NCBI GenBank assembly: GCA_902571425.1
Contig: CACGBZ010000004.1
Coordinates: 1-64,000, forward strand
Origin: an uncultured Pelagibacteraceae bacterium
GTDB lineage: Bacteria > Pseudomonadota > Alphaproteobacteria > Pelagibacterales > Pelagibacteraceae
DNA length: 64,000 bases
Reading direction: 5' to 3'
Within the stretch, counting starts at the first letter, position 1. Each line of letters begins with the position of its first letter. Shown piece after piece: positions 38,198-49,114 of the stretch. A program made the position numbers and the translations under genes. Under the pieces are notes generated by a model that saw only the letters and a program-made list of their open reading frames with translations, did not search any database and was not told the origin of the DNA.

Positions 38198-38772
38198 TTA
38201 GCATTCAATTCTTCTAAAGCATATTCAAGTCTATCTTGTCCCCAAAAGATTTTATTATTCACTACAAAAGTTGGAGTTCCAAAAACTTCTTTTTGAAAAG
38301 CGTCAGTAGTTAATTTAATCAATTTATCTTTAACAGATTGATCTTTTATAGTTTGAAAAAATTCTTCATTATCAATTTTTAAATCGCTTATTAATTTAGA
38401 TATATTTTCAATATTTGATAAGTCATAATTGTCTTTCCAATAAGCATCAAAAAAACAATTTAAGTAATCATTTTGCTTATCCCTGCTAACACTAATATAC
38501 CCTCTCATAATATTTAAAGAGTTTATTGGAAAATTAGAATTCCATTTGAATTCAATATTATTTTTTTCAGACACTAGGTTGCAATCGTTTATATTATTTT
38601 TCAATTTATATTTATTAAATGCAGGAGAATCAATTCCAGCTAGTTTATGAAGACCTCCTAAATAAATTGGTTTGTAATTAAAGATGATATTTTTATGTTT
38701 AAGAATTTTTTTGTGTGCAATATATGCATAGGGGCTAATTATATCGAAATAAAAATCTATATGATTACTCAT
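38194..38772 (-). CDS. DsbA-family / 2-hydroxychromene-2-carboxylate isomerase-like protein
   Basis: IDFYFDIISPYAYIAHKKI; FGTPTFVVNNKIFWGQDRLEYALEEL. Confidence 0.87.
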   Translation of the reverse strand: MSNHIDFYFDIISPYAYIAHKKILKHKNIIFNYKPIYLGGLHKLAGIDSPAFNKYKLKNNINDCNLVSEKNNIEFKWNSNFPINSLNIMRGYISVSRDKQNDYLNCFFDAYWKDNYDLSNIENISKLISDLKIDNEEFFQTIKDQSVKDKLIKLTTDAFQKEVFGTPTFVVNNKIFWGQDRLEYALEELNAN

Positions 38773-39238
38773 ATAAACTAACTCTTTTTGCGTAAAAAAT
38801 TCTGATTATCCAATACAAAAATAAACCTATTGGACCAATTAAATAAGTAACAATTAATGGTATTGCTAATAAAACTTTATTAATAGAAAATTTTTGAGAA
38901 TCTTTAACAATCCAACCACCAATAAATAAGTTTATTGCTATAAAATGAGTCCAAAAAATCATTATATACAAATGATCTTCAAACAATCTAGATAACTCGC
39001 TTAGACCAAGATAAAGAGTAAAGTTTCCATCAAAATCATAGCCGGTTAAGTATGATTTATATAAAATAAAGATATACACACAACTTAATATGAAAAAAGG
39101 AAAGATTGATGTAACAAAAATTCTACTTAAATGTGATTGCGGAAATATTATTAAGATAAACCAAAAAGGAAGAACACCAAGGTTGACCCACATGTAAAGT
39201 GTCTCAATTGTAAAATAAGTATAAATTTGTTCAATCAT
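38765..39238 (-). CDS. ABA4-like family membrane protein
   Basis: Four-TM protein with DHLYIMIFWTHFIAINLFIGGWIVKDS and LIGPIGLFLYWIIR. Confidence 0.75.
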   Translation of the reverse strand: MIEQIYTYFTIETLYMWVNLGVLPFWFILIIFPQSHLSRIFVTSIFPFFILSCVYIFILYKSYLTGYDFDGNFTLYLGLSELSRLFEDHLYIMIFWTHFIAINLFIGGWIVKDSQKFSINKVLLAIPLIVTYLIGPIGLFLYWIIRIFYAKRVSLYE

Positions 39239-39264
39239 CTAAATATATTATATTAAATCTAACA

Positions 39265-39828
39265 ATGATTCCTATAAGAAATAGAAAAAAAACACTCCAA
39301 GTTACTGTTGATGAGATGCGCAATTTTGCCTTTGCTTACGTTGAAAAGTATGCTCCTTCAAAACAACAACTCAAAACTTATTTGTTAAAAAAATACATGA
39401 AATTATCAGCATCTGATGTAAGAAAAAAAGACGTAAACAAACTGATTGATATTGTTTTGTCCGATCTAGAAAAAAACAGATTTATAAATGACCAATTTTA
39501 TTCTGAAAGTAAAGCTAAAAGCATGATTCAAAGAGGAAACTCAATAAATAAGATTAGAAATTATTTAATTGGAAAAGGAATTAACGAAACATTTATCAAG
39601 GATACAGTGGATAAAATAAAGGAAGATAATTCTGATCAAGATTTTTTTTCAGCAATAAAATTATGTAAAAAGAAAAGAATTGGCCCAGCTAGAACAGAAG
39701 ATAATAGAACTTTATTTTATAAAAAAGACATATCTTTACTTGCAAGGAATGGATTTGATTTTGAAACATCAAAAAAAGTAATGGATATACAAAAAGACGA
39801 ATATTTAAAAATAATAAATCTACTTTAA
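39265..39828 (+). CDS. recX: RecX-like regulatory protein
   Basis: Helical repeats, ...FINDQFYSESKAKSMIQRGNSINKIRNYLIGKGINETFIKDTVD; DEYLKIINLL. Confidence 0.7.
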   Translation: MIPIRNRKKTLQVTVDEMRNFAFAYVEKYAPSKQQLKTYLLKKYMKLSASDVRKKDVNKLIDIVLSDLEKNRFINDQFYSESKAKSMIQRGNSINKIRNYLIGKGINETFIKDTVDKIKEDNSDQDFFSAIKLCKKKRIGPARTEDNRTLFYKKDISLLARNGFDFETSKKVMDIQKDEYLKIINLL

Positions 39829-39963
39829 TTTTTTATCTTTTTCTTCTTTTACAAGTTGATTTATTTTATTTCTAACGTAATTTTTTACGAAAACGAATAC
39901 CAATAATCCAAATATTGAAACTGAAACAATAATGATTAATATTATTCTTAATTGTTCATCCAT
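39820..39963 (-). CDS. Small single-TM protein, 47 aa
   Basis: Own translation: MDEQLRIILIIIVSVSIFGLLVFVFVKNYVRNKINQLVKEEKDKKLK; start overlaps cysQ stop (TAATG). Confidence 0.6.
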   Translation of the reverse strand: MDEQLRIILIIIVSVSIFGLLVFVFVKNYVRNKINQLVKEEKDKKLK

Positions 39964-40733
39964 TATAAAATATTTTTATTTTTCAAAATTATACTTGGAT
40001 TTTTTAGATCTTTTTTACCATAAAAAATTTCATTTCCTTCAAAATCAGTTACAGTCCCACCGGCGTGTTCTAAAATCGCATGACCAGCTGCGATATCCCA
40101 TTCATATGCTCTAGGTTCAGCAACATAGCCATCGTATTCACCAGCTGCTACGACACAGAATTTCAAAGAACTTTTCATTCTAACATTTTCTTTTACTCCC
40201 AAATCATCGTAAATTTTTTGAATTTCAGGTTTTATTTTGTTTGAGTATGAAATAAATCTTAAATTTTCTGTTTTATTAGCAGGTATATTGTTTAAGTTTA
40301 TTTCTTTACCGTTTTTAAGTTCAAAAGCATTACCTTTTTCATATGAATAGAACATTCTTTTTTTTGCAGGAGCATTTATTAATCCTGCAACAGGCTTGTT
40401 GTTGATAATTAAACCAGCGTTAATAGTAAACTCCTCAAGATTATTAATATAATCATAAGTTCCATCAATAGGATCAACAAGCCAGAAATCTTTTAAATCA
40501 AGGTTATCTTTATTTTCAGAAGTTTCCTCTGAAATGATGGGTAAATTAGGAGTAACCTCAGAAATTTTTTTTAATATAAATTTATTTACTTCTAAATCAC
40601 CGTTACTTACTGGTGTATTATCTGATTTTATTTTTTTTTCCAAACCTTTTTCTCTTAATTGGATAGCCAAATCCCCAGCCTCTAAAAAATCTTTTACTAA
40701 ACTTTTAACTATCTCTTTTAAATTCATCTTCAT
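39963..40733 (-). CDS. cysQ: 3'(2'),5'-bisphosphate nucleotidase CysQ / inositol monophosphatase family
   Basis: WLVDPIDGTYDYIN, PRAYEWDIAAGHAILEHAGG. Confidence 0.88.
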   Translation of the reverse strand: MKMNLKEIVKSLVKDFLEAGDLAIQLREKGLEKKIKSDNTPVSNGDLEVNKFILKKISEVTPNLPIISEETSENKDNLDLKDFWLVDPIDGTYDYINNLEEFTINAGLIINNKPVAGLINAPAKKRMFYSYEKGNAFELKNGKEINLNNIPANKTENLRFISYSNKIKPEIQKIYDDLGVKENVRMKSSLKFCVVAAGEYDGYVAEPRAYEWDIAAGHAILEHAGGTVTDFEGNEIFYGKKDLKNPSIILKNKNIL

Positions 40734-40900
40734 TTTCCCAGTTTTTTTAAATCAACATTTTTTGCGTTAATTACTTTCTTTCCAACATTTTCAAAATTAA
40801 CTGTCACTTTATCGTTAATTATAGATTGTACTTGCCCAATACCCCATTCTTTTTTTTGAGGATTAGTGACTTTGTCACCTGGTTCATAATCTAAAATCAT
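40730..40900 (-). CDS. DUF3553-like small protein
   Basis: Own translation: [56 protein letters not shown]; 4-nt overlap with cysQ start. Confidence 0.75.
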   Translation of the reverse strand: MILDYEPGDKVTNPQKKEWGIGQVQSIINDKVTVNFENVGKKVINAKNVDLKKLGK

Positions 40901-40941
40901 TTAATTTAATTTATATTGTAAATAAGTATAAATACCAGCTT

Positions 40942-42060
40942 ATGAATAAAAATTTAAATTCTCTTGGCATAGATAAAAAACCCTCAGACACAACTGTAGT
41001 AGTTGCAATGTCGGGTGGAGTAGACTCATCAACTGTTGCAGGAATTATGAAAAAAGAAGGTTTCAAAGTTATTGGAATAACTTTGAAACTTTATGATGAT
41101 GGAAAAGAAGTTGCCGCATCAAAGCAATGTTGCTCAGGTCAAGATATAATGGATGCTAAACGAGTAGCGCATAAATTAAATATTGACCATAGAATTCTTT
41201 ATTATCAAGATAAGTTTAAACAGGGTGTTATTGATAATTTTGTTGAGAGTTATTTAAAAGGTGAAACACCAATTCCATGTGTTCAGTGCAATCAAACTGT
41301 AAAATTTAAAGATCTATTTGAAGTATCAAAAGAACTTAAAGCTGATGCTTTAGTTACGGGGCATTATGTAAAAAGTATTACAGAAAACAATACTACCAAT
41401 ATGTATAGAGCTATTGATGAAAATAGAGATCAAAGTTATTTTTTATTTAATACAACTAGAGAGCAACTAGATTATTTAAGATTTCCATTAGGAGGAATGT
41501 TAAAAAATAAAACTAGAGAAATTGCAAAAAATCTTGACCTAAACGTTGCGGATAAACCTGATAGTCAAGACATCTGTTTTGTTCCAAATGGCGATTATGC
41601 ATCTGTAATACAAAAATTCAGACCAGACTCTTTTCAGAAAGGAAATATAAAAAATTTAGACGGTGATGTAATCGGTGTTCATGATGGAATTATTAATTTT
41701 ACAATTGGACAACGTAAAGGAATTAAAGTTTCAGATAAAGAAGCTCTTTATGTATTAAAGATCAATTCGGAAAAAAACGAAATAATTGTTGGTCCTAAAG
41801 AAAAATTAGGAAAAAAAGAGATTAATTTAAAAAATATAAATTTGCTAACTAATAGAATTGATTTTGACAAAAATATTTTTGTTAAAGTAAGGTCAACTGG
41901 AAATTTACTTGAAGCTAAAGTAGATTTAGATGGTGAAAATAATGCAAAAGTTAATTTAATTTATTCTGAAGACGGTATTTCACCGGGTCAGGCATGCGTA
42001 TTTTATTCTAAAGACAATCATGGAGATAAATTGTTAGGTGGTGGATGGATAGCTAGTTAA
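40942..42060 (+). CDS. mnmA: tRNA 2-thiouridine(34) synthase MnmA
   Basis: [11 protein letters not shown]-loop, [28 protein letters not shown]. Confidence 0.95.
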   Translation: MNKNLNSLGIDKKPSDTTVVVAMSGGVDSSTVAGIMKKEGFKVIGITLKLYDDGKEVAASKQCCSGQDIMDAKRVAHKLNIDHRILYYQDKFKQGVIDNFVESYLKGETPIPCVQCNQTVKFKDLFEVSKELKADALVTGHYVKSITENNTTNMYRAIDENRDQSYFLFNTTREQLDYLRFPLGGMLKNKTREIAKNLDLNVADKPDSQDICFVPNGDYASVIQKFRPDSFQKGNIKNLDGDVIGVHDGIINFTIGQRKGIKVSDKEALYVLKINSEKNEIIVGPKEKLGKKEINLKNINLLTNRIDFDKNIFVKVRSTGNLLEAKVDLDGENNAKVNLIYSEDGISPGQACVFYSKDNHGDKLLGGGWIAS

Positions 42061-42763
42061 TTTTTTTCCACATAAAGAAAGTCAATAAGTAAAAAGATAT
42101 AACACCTATAAAGTAGTCCCATTCAAGAGCGTGCTTAAAAAATTTTAAATTAAATCCAAAAAAATCATTTCCGGGTAAACTAATTATAGGAATACTAATT
42201 ATAGCAACTACAATTAATGTACTGACTAAAATTATTTTAAGTTTTAAGAATAATGTATTTATATACATTTCTAATTTATTTTTAAATGAGTATAATGATG
42301 CAACTAAATATGCTTGTGCAACAATTTCACAAATTATAAATAAAAGCATAATCACTCGTCTAAATAATTTGTACAAATCATTGTCAAACTTTATTCCTAA
42401 AAATATAGAGTGAATAGTTAAAGCGATGGCTGACGCAACTCCAAAATATAAAATCTTTTTTTTGTTTTTATGATTAAAGTCAAAAAATTCAATTATTTGT
42501 TTATTATATATCCAATATTTTATTAAAATATATGAAGTTAAAAACATTGCAGGTTTAAAAATCAACCAACTTGGAAATGGTCTAGCAGTTCTGCTGATAG
42601 ATGCTCCGCCATCAAAATATGGAAAAGTATTATGTATTATATCTTCTTGATTTGGAAAAAATTCATGAAATTGAGTTATAAGAATTAAGCAAGCATTAAC
42701 AGCGACAAAGGGTATAATAAAAATCCATACACTGATAGATTTTACTCTATTTATCTGCTCCAT
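42053..42763 (-). CDS. Hypothetical multi-TM membrane protein
   Basis: Several hydrophobic segments; no family confidently recognised. Confidence 0.6.
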   Translation of the reverse strand: MEQINRVKSISVWIFIIPFVAVNACLILITQFHEFFPNQEDIIHNTFPYFDGGASISRTARPFPSWLIFKPAMFLTSYILIKYWIYNKQIIEFFDFNHKNKKKILYFGVASAIALTIHSIFLGIKFDNDLYKLFRRVIMLLFIICEIVAQAYLVASLYSFKNKLEMYINTLFLKLKIILVSTLIVVAIISIPIISLPGNDFFGFNLKFFKHALEWDYFIGVISFYLLTFFMWKKIN

Positions 42764-42915
42764 TTGAGATTATTTTTTCTTATTTTTTCTCTTTGCTCTT
42801 CTTTTTTTTGAGCCCTGCTTTCTTCGGCCTCTATGTTTTTTTGGATAACCCATTTTTTTCCTTCATATAATTTAATTGAAATTAATGGTCGGATATAGCA
42901 TTGTCTTTTCAACAT
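42751..42915 (-). CDS. Hypothetical small basic protein
   Basis: [54 protein letters not shown]; shorter start than ORF track to avoid divergent overlap. Confidence 0.45.
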   Translation of the reverse strand: MLKRQCYIRPLISIKLYEGKKWVIQKNIEAEESRAQKKEEQREKIRKNNLKWSR

Positions 42916-42928
42916 ATCAAATTTAATT

Positions 42929-44107
42929 ATGAGCAATTCTTTCAAGACATTTCTCAAGCATACTGCTAAAGATTTTCATAACCAATCAGTAAACCCACCT
43001 GTAGTCAGAGCTTCTACTATTATTTTTAAATCTATGCAGGATATTAAAAAAACACAAAATAAATATTTGAAAGATCCAGTAAGTGGAAATTTTGATTATG
43101 GTCGACAGGGAACATCCACAACATATGCTTTACAACAAATTTTAAGAAAAATTGAAGAATGTTATAAGGTTTATCTGACTCCCACTGGTTTTGGTGCAAT
43201 ATTCCTCGGAGTATTAAGCGTTGTTAAACCAGATGATGAAATACTTGTTACAGACTCTGTCTATTCTCCTTCAAGACTATTAACAGAAACATATCTAAAA
43301 AAATTTAAAATTAGGGCTATATTTTATAATCCAAATGATATTAACGACCTTAAAAGCAAGATTACAAAAAAAACAAAACTTATTTTAGTTGAAAATCCTG
43401 GAAGTAACACTTTTGAATTCCAAGATTTATCAAAAATAGTTGAATTAGCAAAAAAAAATAAAATTTATACAGCAATAGATAACACTTGGGGAACACCTTA
43501 TTTTTTAAAACCAATAAAGTTAGGTTTTGATATGTCAATTGTTTCTGCAACAAAATATTATTCTGGGCATTCAGATGTAATGGGAGGTAGCTTAGCAATA
43601 AGTAAAAGAGTTTTTAAATTAGTCGAAGCAACTAATAAAGTTTCTGGGTTAAGACTAGGTCCTGATGATGCATATTTAATTCTCAGAGGAATTAGAACTT
43701 TAGATGTAAGATTAGATAAACATCAAGAAAATGCTTTAAAAGTTTCAAAGTTTTTATCAAAACAAAAAAAAATAACGGCAGTTTTCTATCCATATAAAAA
43801 AGGTAGTCAAAATTATAAATTGTGGAAAAAATATTATTCTGGAGCTTCGGGCTTATTAGGGTTTAAAATTAAATCAAAAAATAAAAAATCAGTATTAAAA
43901 TTTGTAAATTCATTAAAACTTTTTGGGTATGGATTTAGTTGGGGAGGTTTTGAAAGCTTAGCACTTTATCAAACACACCAAGCACTAGGTAAGAGACAAT
44001 TTACACATGTAAACAAAGATGAACATATAATAAGGATGCATATTGGACTTGAAGATCCTAAAGACATAATAAATGATATAAAACAGGCATTAAAATTTAT
44101 AATATGA
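42929..44107 (+). CDS. metC: Cystathionine beta-lyase / PLP-dependent Cys/Met metabolism enzyme
   Basis: DYGRQGTSTTYALQQ, AIDNTWGTPYFLKPIKLGFDMSIVSATKYYSGHSDVMGG. Confidence 0.92.
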   Translation: MSNSFKTFLKHTAKDFHNQSVNPPVVRASTIIFKSMQDIKKTQNKYLKDPVSGNFDYGRQGTSTTYALQQILRKIEECYKVYLTPTGFGAIFLGVLSVVKPDDEILVTDSVYSPSRLLTETYLKKFKIRAIFYNPNDINDLKSKITKKTKLILVENPGSNTFEFQDLSKIVELAKKNKIYTAIDNTWGTPYFLKPIKLGFDMSIVSATKYYSGHSDVMGGSLAISKRVFKLVEATNKVSGLRLGPDDAYLILRGIRTLDVRLDKHQENALKVSKFLSKQKKITAVFYPYKKGSQNYKLWKKYYSGASGLLGFKIKSKNKKSVLKFVNSLKLFGYGFSWGGFESLALYQTHQALGKRQFTHVNKDEHIIRMHIGLEDPKDIINDIKQALKFII

Positions 44108-45324
44108 GTTCAGAAAGTTTTACTATTAGCAAAAAAGCATTAATCACTTTAATTGCCGCTTCTATAGTTGTAATTATTTCCTTAGGAATAAGACAGACAT
44201 TTGGTTTATTTTATTTTGATTTTAATACGGATTTAGATATTTCCATTTCTCATTTTGGTTTTGTTATGGGATTGCAGTTATTACTTTGGGGAGTATTTAG
44301 TCCTTTGTTTGGTATAATTACTGATAAATACGGAGGAGCGGTTGCAATATTTATTGGCTTTGTTTTTTATCTAGTTGGGGTTTTGCTTTTTTATTCTGGC
44401 TATAATACTGGAGGCTATTTTACTTTAACTATAGGAGTGATGATTGGAATAGGCTTAGGCTCTACTGCAATAGGTATCCCAGTATCAGTAGTATCTAAAC
44501 ATTTTCCAGCATCTAATAGAACTATTGCAACAGGAATTGTTACATGTGCAGGTTCATTTGGGTATTTTGTATCACCATTACTTGTAAGATATTCCTTAGT
44601 TGAAACAGGCTGGGAGAATACTCTTTTATATTTTTCTCTTCTTTTAGGATTAGGATTAGTGGTAGCTTTGTTTGTTAGTACTCCAAAAATACCTGTAGGA
44701 GTTAATCAAGACAACAATCAAACAGCAATGGAAGCGCTAAAAGAAGCATTTGGTAATAAAAGTTTTATTTATCTTACTTTGGGATTTTTTGTTTGTGGTT
44801 GGCATATTGCTTTAGTAGCAACACACATTCCTACTTATATGGCAGACAAAGGTTTGCCTGACTGGACGCCTGCAATGGTTTTAGCTTTGATTGGCGTATT
44901 TAATATGGCTGGTACGATTACCAGCGGTTATTTAGCAACAAGGTATAGTAAAAAAAAAATTTTAAGTGCCATTTATCTATTAAGAGGAGTTTCTATAATT
45001 TATTTTATTTTCTTACCACCAAGTATATTTAACTCGGTAGTTTTTGGAGTTACTTTTGGTTTTTTATGGTTATCCACAGTTCCTCCAACAAATGGAATTG
45101 TTACACACATATTTGGTACAAAATATGTTGGACTTTTATATGGAATAGTTTTTGTAAGCCATCAAATTGGTTCTTTTCTAGGTGCATATCTAGGTGGTGT
45201 ATTTTATGAGTTAAATGGAAATTTTGATTATGCATGGTACGGATCTATCGCATTATCAATTTTTGCAGGTCTGATACATTTACCTATAGTAGAGAAAGCA
45301 ATTGAAAGAACTCAACCAGCATAA
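44104..45324 (+). CDS. Major facilitator superfamily transporter
   Basis: 12-TM-like; LLWGVFSPLFGIITDKYGG. Confidence 0.9.
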   Translation: MSSESFTISKKALITLIAASIVVIISLGIRQTFGLFYFDFNTDLDISISHFGFVMGLQLLLWGVFSPLFGIITDKYGGAVAIFIGFVFYLVGVLLFYSGYNTGGYFTLTIGVMIGIGLGSTAIGIPVSVVSKHFPASNRTIATGIVTCAGSFGYFVSPLLVRYSLVETGWENTLLYFSLLLGLGLVVALFVSTPKIPVGVNQDNNQTAMEALKEAFGNKSFIYLTLGFFVCGWHIALVATHIPTYMADKGLPDWTPAMVLALIGVFNMAGTITSGYLATRYSKKKILSAIYLLRGVSIIYFIFLPPSIFNSVVFGVTFGFLWLSTVPPTNGIVTHIFGTKYVGLLYGIVFVSHQIGSFLGAYLGGVFYELNGNFDYAWYGSIALSIFAGLIHLPIVEKAIERTQPA

Positions 45325-46516
45325 GTTTAAATTTAACCCTTATTTAGAGGATCTGTATCAATCAGATAAACCTTTAATTATTTATAAAGTAGATGATGGC
45401 TATAATATTTACACTGATTTTTCCAAAAAAATTATTTTAACAAAAAAAAATATACATAATTTTCTTAAATCGTTAGAGAAAAAAAAATACAAAAAAGAAA
45501 CAGATTTATATCTTGGTTTTTTTGGTTACGAAATTTTATGTAATTTAATTGGTATTAATTTGAAAAATAAAAAAAGGATAAATTTTTATAAAGGGGTTTT
45601 TTATAAACCCGAGACAATAATTAAAATTAGAAAAGATATTAAAGTTATATCTAGTATAAAAAAACATACATTCAATTATCAATTCAGCAAAACTCAAATA
45701 CTAAGTCCATTTAAGATTAATATTTCTTATGAAAAATATAAAAAAATATTTGAATTATTTTCAAAAAAAATAAGACAAGGTGAAACTTATCAAATTAAAA
45801 TTTGTACAAAATATAAAAATAAATCTTTAATTAATCCTGTTAATTTTTTTTGGAAATTAATGCGGGTTAATGCATCCCCAGAGTCATTTATGATAAAAGA
45901 TAAGGATTACTCTATAGTAAGCTGTTCTCCTGAAACATTAATTGATAAGAAAAAAAATAAAATTATAACAAAACCAATAGCTGGTACTTTTAAGAAAAAA
46001 TTATTATCCAATAAAAATATAGCTCTAAAATATTTCAAAAATAACGAGAAAGAAACCAAAGAACACAACATGATAGTTGATATGGAAAGAAGTGATTTAT
46101 CCAAAATTTGTAAACCTGGAAGTGTTAAAATACTTAAAAGAAAATATGTGGAGGAATACAAGCATCTTTTCCATTACGTTACTTCAATTGGTGGAATATT
46201 AAATAAAAATACAAAATTGATTGACATCATTAAAGCAATGATGCCAGGAGGATCTGTAATTGGTTGCCCTAAAATCAGAACTTTAGAACTTTTAAATAAA
46301 CAAGAAAAAGAAAGTAGAAATATTTTTACAGGCAGTTTTGGATTTATTAAATTTAATCAAGATATGAAGTTTAATATAATAATTAGATCTATATTAAATT
46401 ATAAAAATCAATCTGAAATCTCTGCGGCATCTGGTGTAGTACTAGATAGTACACCTAAGAAAGAATTTAATGAAAATTATATTAAAGCAAAATCTTTATT
46501 GGAATTATTTAAATGA
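45302..46516 (+). CDS. pabB: Chorismate-binding enzyme, aminodeoxychorismate/anthranilate synthase component I-like
   Basis: GETYQIKICTKY, SPETLIDKK, KPIAGTFKK, MPGGSVIGCPKIRTLELLN; TTG start in track. Confidence 0.85.
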   Translation: MKELNQHKFKFNPYLEDLYQSDKPLIIYKVDDGYNIYTDFSKKIILTKKNIHNFLKSLEKKKYKKETDLYLGFFGYEILCNLIGINLKNKKRINFYKGVFYKPETIIKIRKDIKVISSIKKHTFNYQFSKTQILSPFKINISYEKYKKIFELFSKKIRQGETYQIKICTKYKNKSLINPVNFFWKLMRVNASPESFMIKDKDYSIVSCSPETLIDKKKNKIITKPIAGTFKKKLLSNKNIALKYFKNNEKETKEHNMIVDMERSDLSKICKPGSVKILKRKYVEEYKHLFHYVTSIGGILNKNTKLIDIIKAMMPGGSVIGCPKIRTLELLNKQEKESRNIFTGSFGFIKFNQDMKFNIIIRSILNYKNQSEISAASGVVLDSTPKKEFNENYIKAKSLLELFK

Positions 46517-47070
46517 TTTACATAATAGATCATCAAGACTCTTTTACTTGGAATGTTGTTCATCAATTTGCAAAATTTGATAAAGTTATTTGTTCAAATT
46601 ATTATGAGGTGAATAACAAATTACTTGATAAAAGTGATGTGATCGTTTTATCACCAGGACCTGGATCACCAAAGGATTATCCTACCACTTCAAATATTTA
46701 TAAAAAATACAAAGGAAAGAAAAAAATTATTGGCATTTGTCTTGGTTATCAAATGATTTTATATAATGAAGGAGGCAAAATAATACAGCAAAAAAAAATT
46801 TATCATGGATTTCAATCTAAAATAAAAACAAATAATCAAAGTAAAATATTTAGAAGCAATCAACAGTTTAAAGTTGGAAGATATCATTCATTAAAATTAA
46901 TGGAGCCATTTAAATCGAATTCAATTAAAATAACTATGAGATGTAGTAAAACAAAAATACCTATGGGCCTTGAGGATAATCAAAATAAAATATATGGATT
47001 TCAATTTCATCCAGAATCTTTTTTAACAGAAAATGGCAACACTATTATTAAAAAAATCTTATCAGCTTAG
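46513..47070 (+). CDS. pabA: Glutamine amidotransferase, component II (PabA/TrpG-like)
   Basis: IDHQDSFTWNVV, LSPGPGSP, GICLGYQMI, FQFHPES. Confidence 0.9.
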   Translation: MIYIIDHQDSFTWNVVHQFAKFDKVICSNYYEVNNKLLDKSDVIVLSPGPGSPKDYPTTSNIYKKYKGKKKIIGICLGYQMILYNEGGKIIQQKKIYHGFQSKIKTNNQSKIFRSNQQFKVGRYHSLKLMEPFKSNSIKITMRCSKTKIPMGLEDNQNKIYGFQFHPESFLTENGNTIIKKILSA

Positions 47071-47776
47071 TAATCTTAAAGAAGTTACTTTCAAAGATCT
47101 TTGGGGATCTAGAGGTGTATTCACCACAATGCGAATGGTTGGAAAACCTCCTAAGCTAATACTTTTAAAACCGCATATAGAGAACTTAATAAAATCTACA
47201 AAAAAATATGGAATAAGAAAAAAAAATTTAAAAAACATAATTAAAGATTTAATTAACAAAAATACTCTATACAAAGGTCCTGATAATTTATTTCGTATAG
47301 CGTTAAATAAAAAACTGATATCAGTCTCAATTAGAAAAAGACCAAAACCAAAAAGTAATTTTAATCTGTTATTGTTTAAATATAAACGAGTAGAGCCAAA
47401 TTATAAAAATCTATATTATAAAAAAATATTAGCTAAATTAAGCAAAGTTGACTCAACTAAATTCGATATTGCTCTAGTAGCAAAGGATAAGATTTTAGAA
47501 ACTGGTACTTCAAATTTAGTTTTTGTGAAAAATGGAAAAATTTTTTCACCTAAAAAAAATTGTTATTTTGGAAATACACTTAAATTTATAAGCAAGAAAA
47601 TTAAAATTAATTTTAAAGATATTTTTATTAGATCAATTGATGATTATGAAGAAATAATTCTTATTGGATCTGGTAAAGGAGTAAAATCAGTTTCAAAAAT
47701 AAACGAACTTAAATGGAAGAGAAGAAAGACTGGTTGCTACACAAAGTTAAATAAAATATATAATTCTCTTGTTTAA
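47033..47776 (+). CDS. pabC: Aminotransferase class IV (PabC-like)
   Basis: GVFTTMRMVG; LETGTSNLVFVKNGKIFSP; true start uncertain because of 38-nt overlap. Confidence 0.75.
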   Translation: MATLLLKKSYQLSNLKEVTFKDLWGSRGVFTTMRMVGKPPKLILLKPHIENLIKSTKKYGIRKKNLKNIIKDLINKNTLYKGPDNLFRIALNKKLISVSIRKRPKPKSNFNLLLFKYKRVEPNYKNLYYKKILAKLSKVDSTKFDIALVAKDKILETGTSNLVFVKNGKIFSPKKNCYFGNTLKFISKKIKINFKDIFIRSIDDYEEIILIGSGKGVKSVSKINELKWKRRKTGCYTKLNKIYNSLV

Positions 47777-47778
47777 AA

Positions 47779-48174
47779 ATGAAAGATCCAAACAACCCTT
47801 GCATATTTTGCAAAATCAGAAAAGAAGAGCTCCAGTTTGAAAATCAATTAGCTTATTCATCTACAGATAGCTACCCTGTCTCAAAATTTCATAGTCTTAT
47901 CGTTCCTAAAAGACATGTAGAGACATACTTTGAGCTTACTAAAGAAGAAATTCAGGCATGTAACGATTTAATTTTAAAAACTAAAGAAAAAATTTTAAAA
48001 AAAGATTCTAGTGTTAAAGGTTTTAATATAGGCACAAATGCAGGAAAATCTGCAGGCCAATCAATTATGCATTGCCATATTCATTTAATTCCAAGAAGAG
48101 AAGGGGATGTTGAGAATCCGCAAGGAGGTGTTAGGTCTGTAATCCCAAAAAAACAACATTACAAAAGAAAGTAA
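47779..48174 (+). CDS. HIT family protein
   Basis: CIFCKI, SIMHCHIHLIPRR. Confidence 0.92.
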   Translation: MKDPNNPCIFCKIRKEELQFENQLAYSSTDSYPVSKFHSLIVPKRHVETYFELTKEEIQACNDLILKTKEKILKKDSSVKGFNIGTNAGKSAGQSIMHCHIHLIPRREGDVENPQGGVRSVIPKKQHYKRK

Positions 48175-48288
48175 ATATTTTTTTAGTTGTTATTAAAGAC
48201 AAATTTATCAATAGTTTTTGTTGATATGATGAGTTAACTAGACTAGAAAACTTTAAAATTATTTAAAATAATTTAACATAAGGGTGAA

Positions 48289-49083
48289 ATGCTTGAAACA
48301 AATCCATTTTCGTTATTGTCAGAAGTAGTTCCTACCGTTGTTATGCAAGGTTTTATAATTGCAATGGTACTTTTAATAGCTATTGGAACAATTATTCAGA
48401 TGATACATCACAAAAATTTAACTTATTTCTTTAACAATGCAAAAAAAGCAAAATTGCAGGCAACAAGAGAGGTTGGAGCTGCCGAGAAGGCAAAAATTAT
48501 TGCTAAGACTACTGTTTATGACATTGGAACAACATCAGAATTAGGTTTTGGAAAAAGAAGATTGGCACATGTTCTCGGTATGTATGGAACTATAATCTTT
48601 TGGATTGCTTCAGCAATGTTAGTGTTTTGTTATACAGGTGCAGATAAAACTTCTTCTACATTGTGGTCAATGCTATGGCATGTAGGTGCAATACTTACAT
48701 GTGTTGGTGGGTTTTGGTTTTGGTTTTTTTTAAGAGTAGATGTTTCTGCTGAAGCACACCCCTGGTATAGAATTATTAAAGCTGATTTGTTTGTTTTAGC
48801 ATTATTAGCATGTTCAACTTTTGGATTAGCTTGGTCTTACACTCAATTTAATGGTCAAGTAGGTTTGTCATTCTTATTTTTTGCATTGTTTGTTGTTTCA
48901 AATTTAGTTTTATTTGGTGGAGTTTATTGGTCAAAATTTGCTCATATGTTTTACAAGCCTGGAGCAGCAATACAGAAAAATTTAGCTGAAGCAGACGGTT
49001 CTAGAGATAATTTACCACCTCCTGCAGATGCCCCTGAGCAATTTGGCCTAGGAATAAAAAGAGAAGAGCCAAAACATTATTAA
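48289..49083 (+). CDS. aprM: Adenylylsulfate-reductase-associated membrane protein (AprM-like)
   Basis: Multi-TM protein immediately upstream of aprB-aprA. Confidence 0.75.
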   Translation: MLETNPFSLLSEVVPTVVMQGFIIAMVLLIAIGTIIQMIHHKNLTYFFNNAKKAKLQATREVGAAEKAKIIAKTTVYDIGTTSELGFGKRRLAHVLGMYGTIIFWIASAMLVFCYTGADKTSSTLWSMLWHVGAILTCVGGFWFWFFLRVDVSAEAHPWYRIIKADLFVLALLACSTFGLAWSYTQFNGQVGLSFLFFALFVVSNLVLFGGVYWSKFAHMFYKPGAAIQKNLAEADGSRDNLPPPADAPEQFGLGIKREEPKHY

Positions 49084-49114
49084 TATGATAACAAAAAAGG
49101 AAAGAAAATAAATT

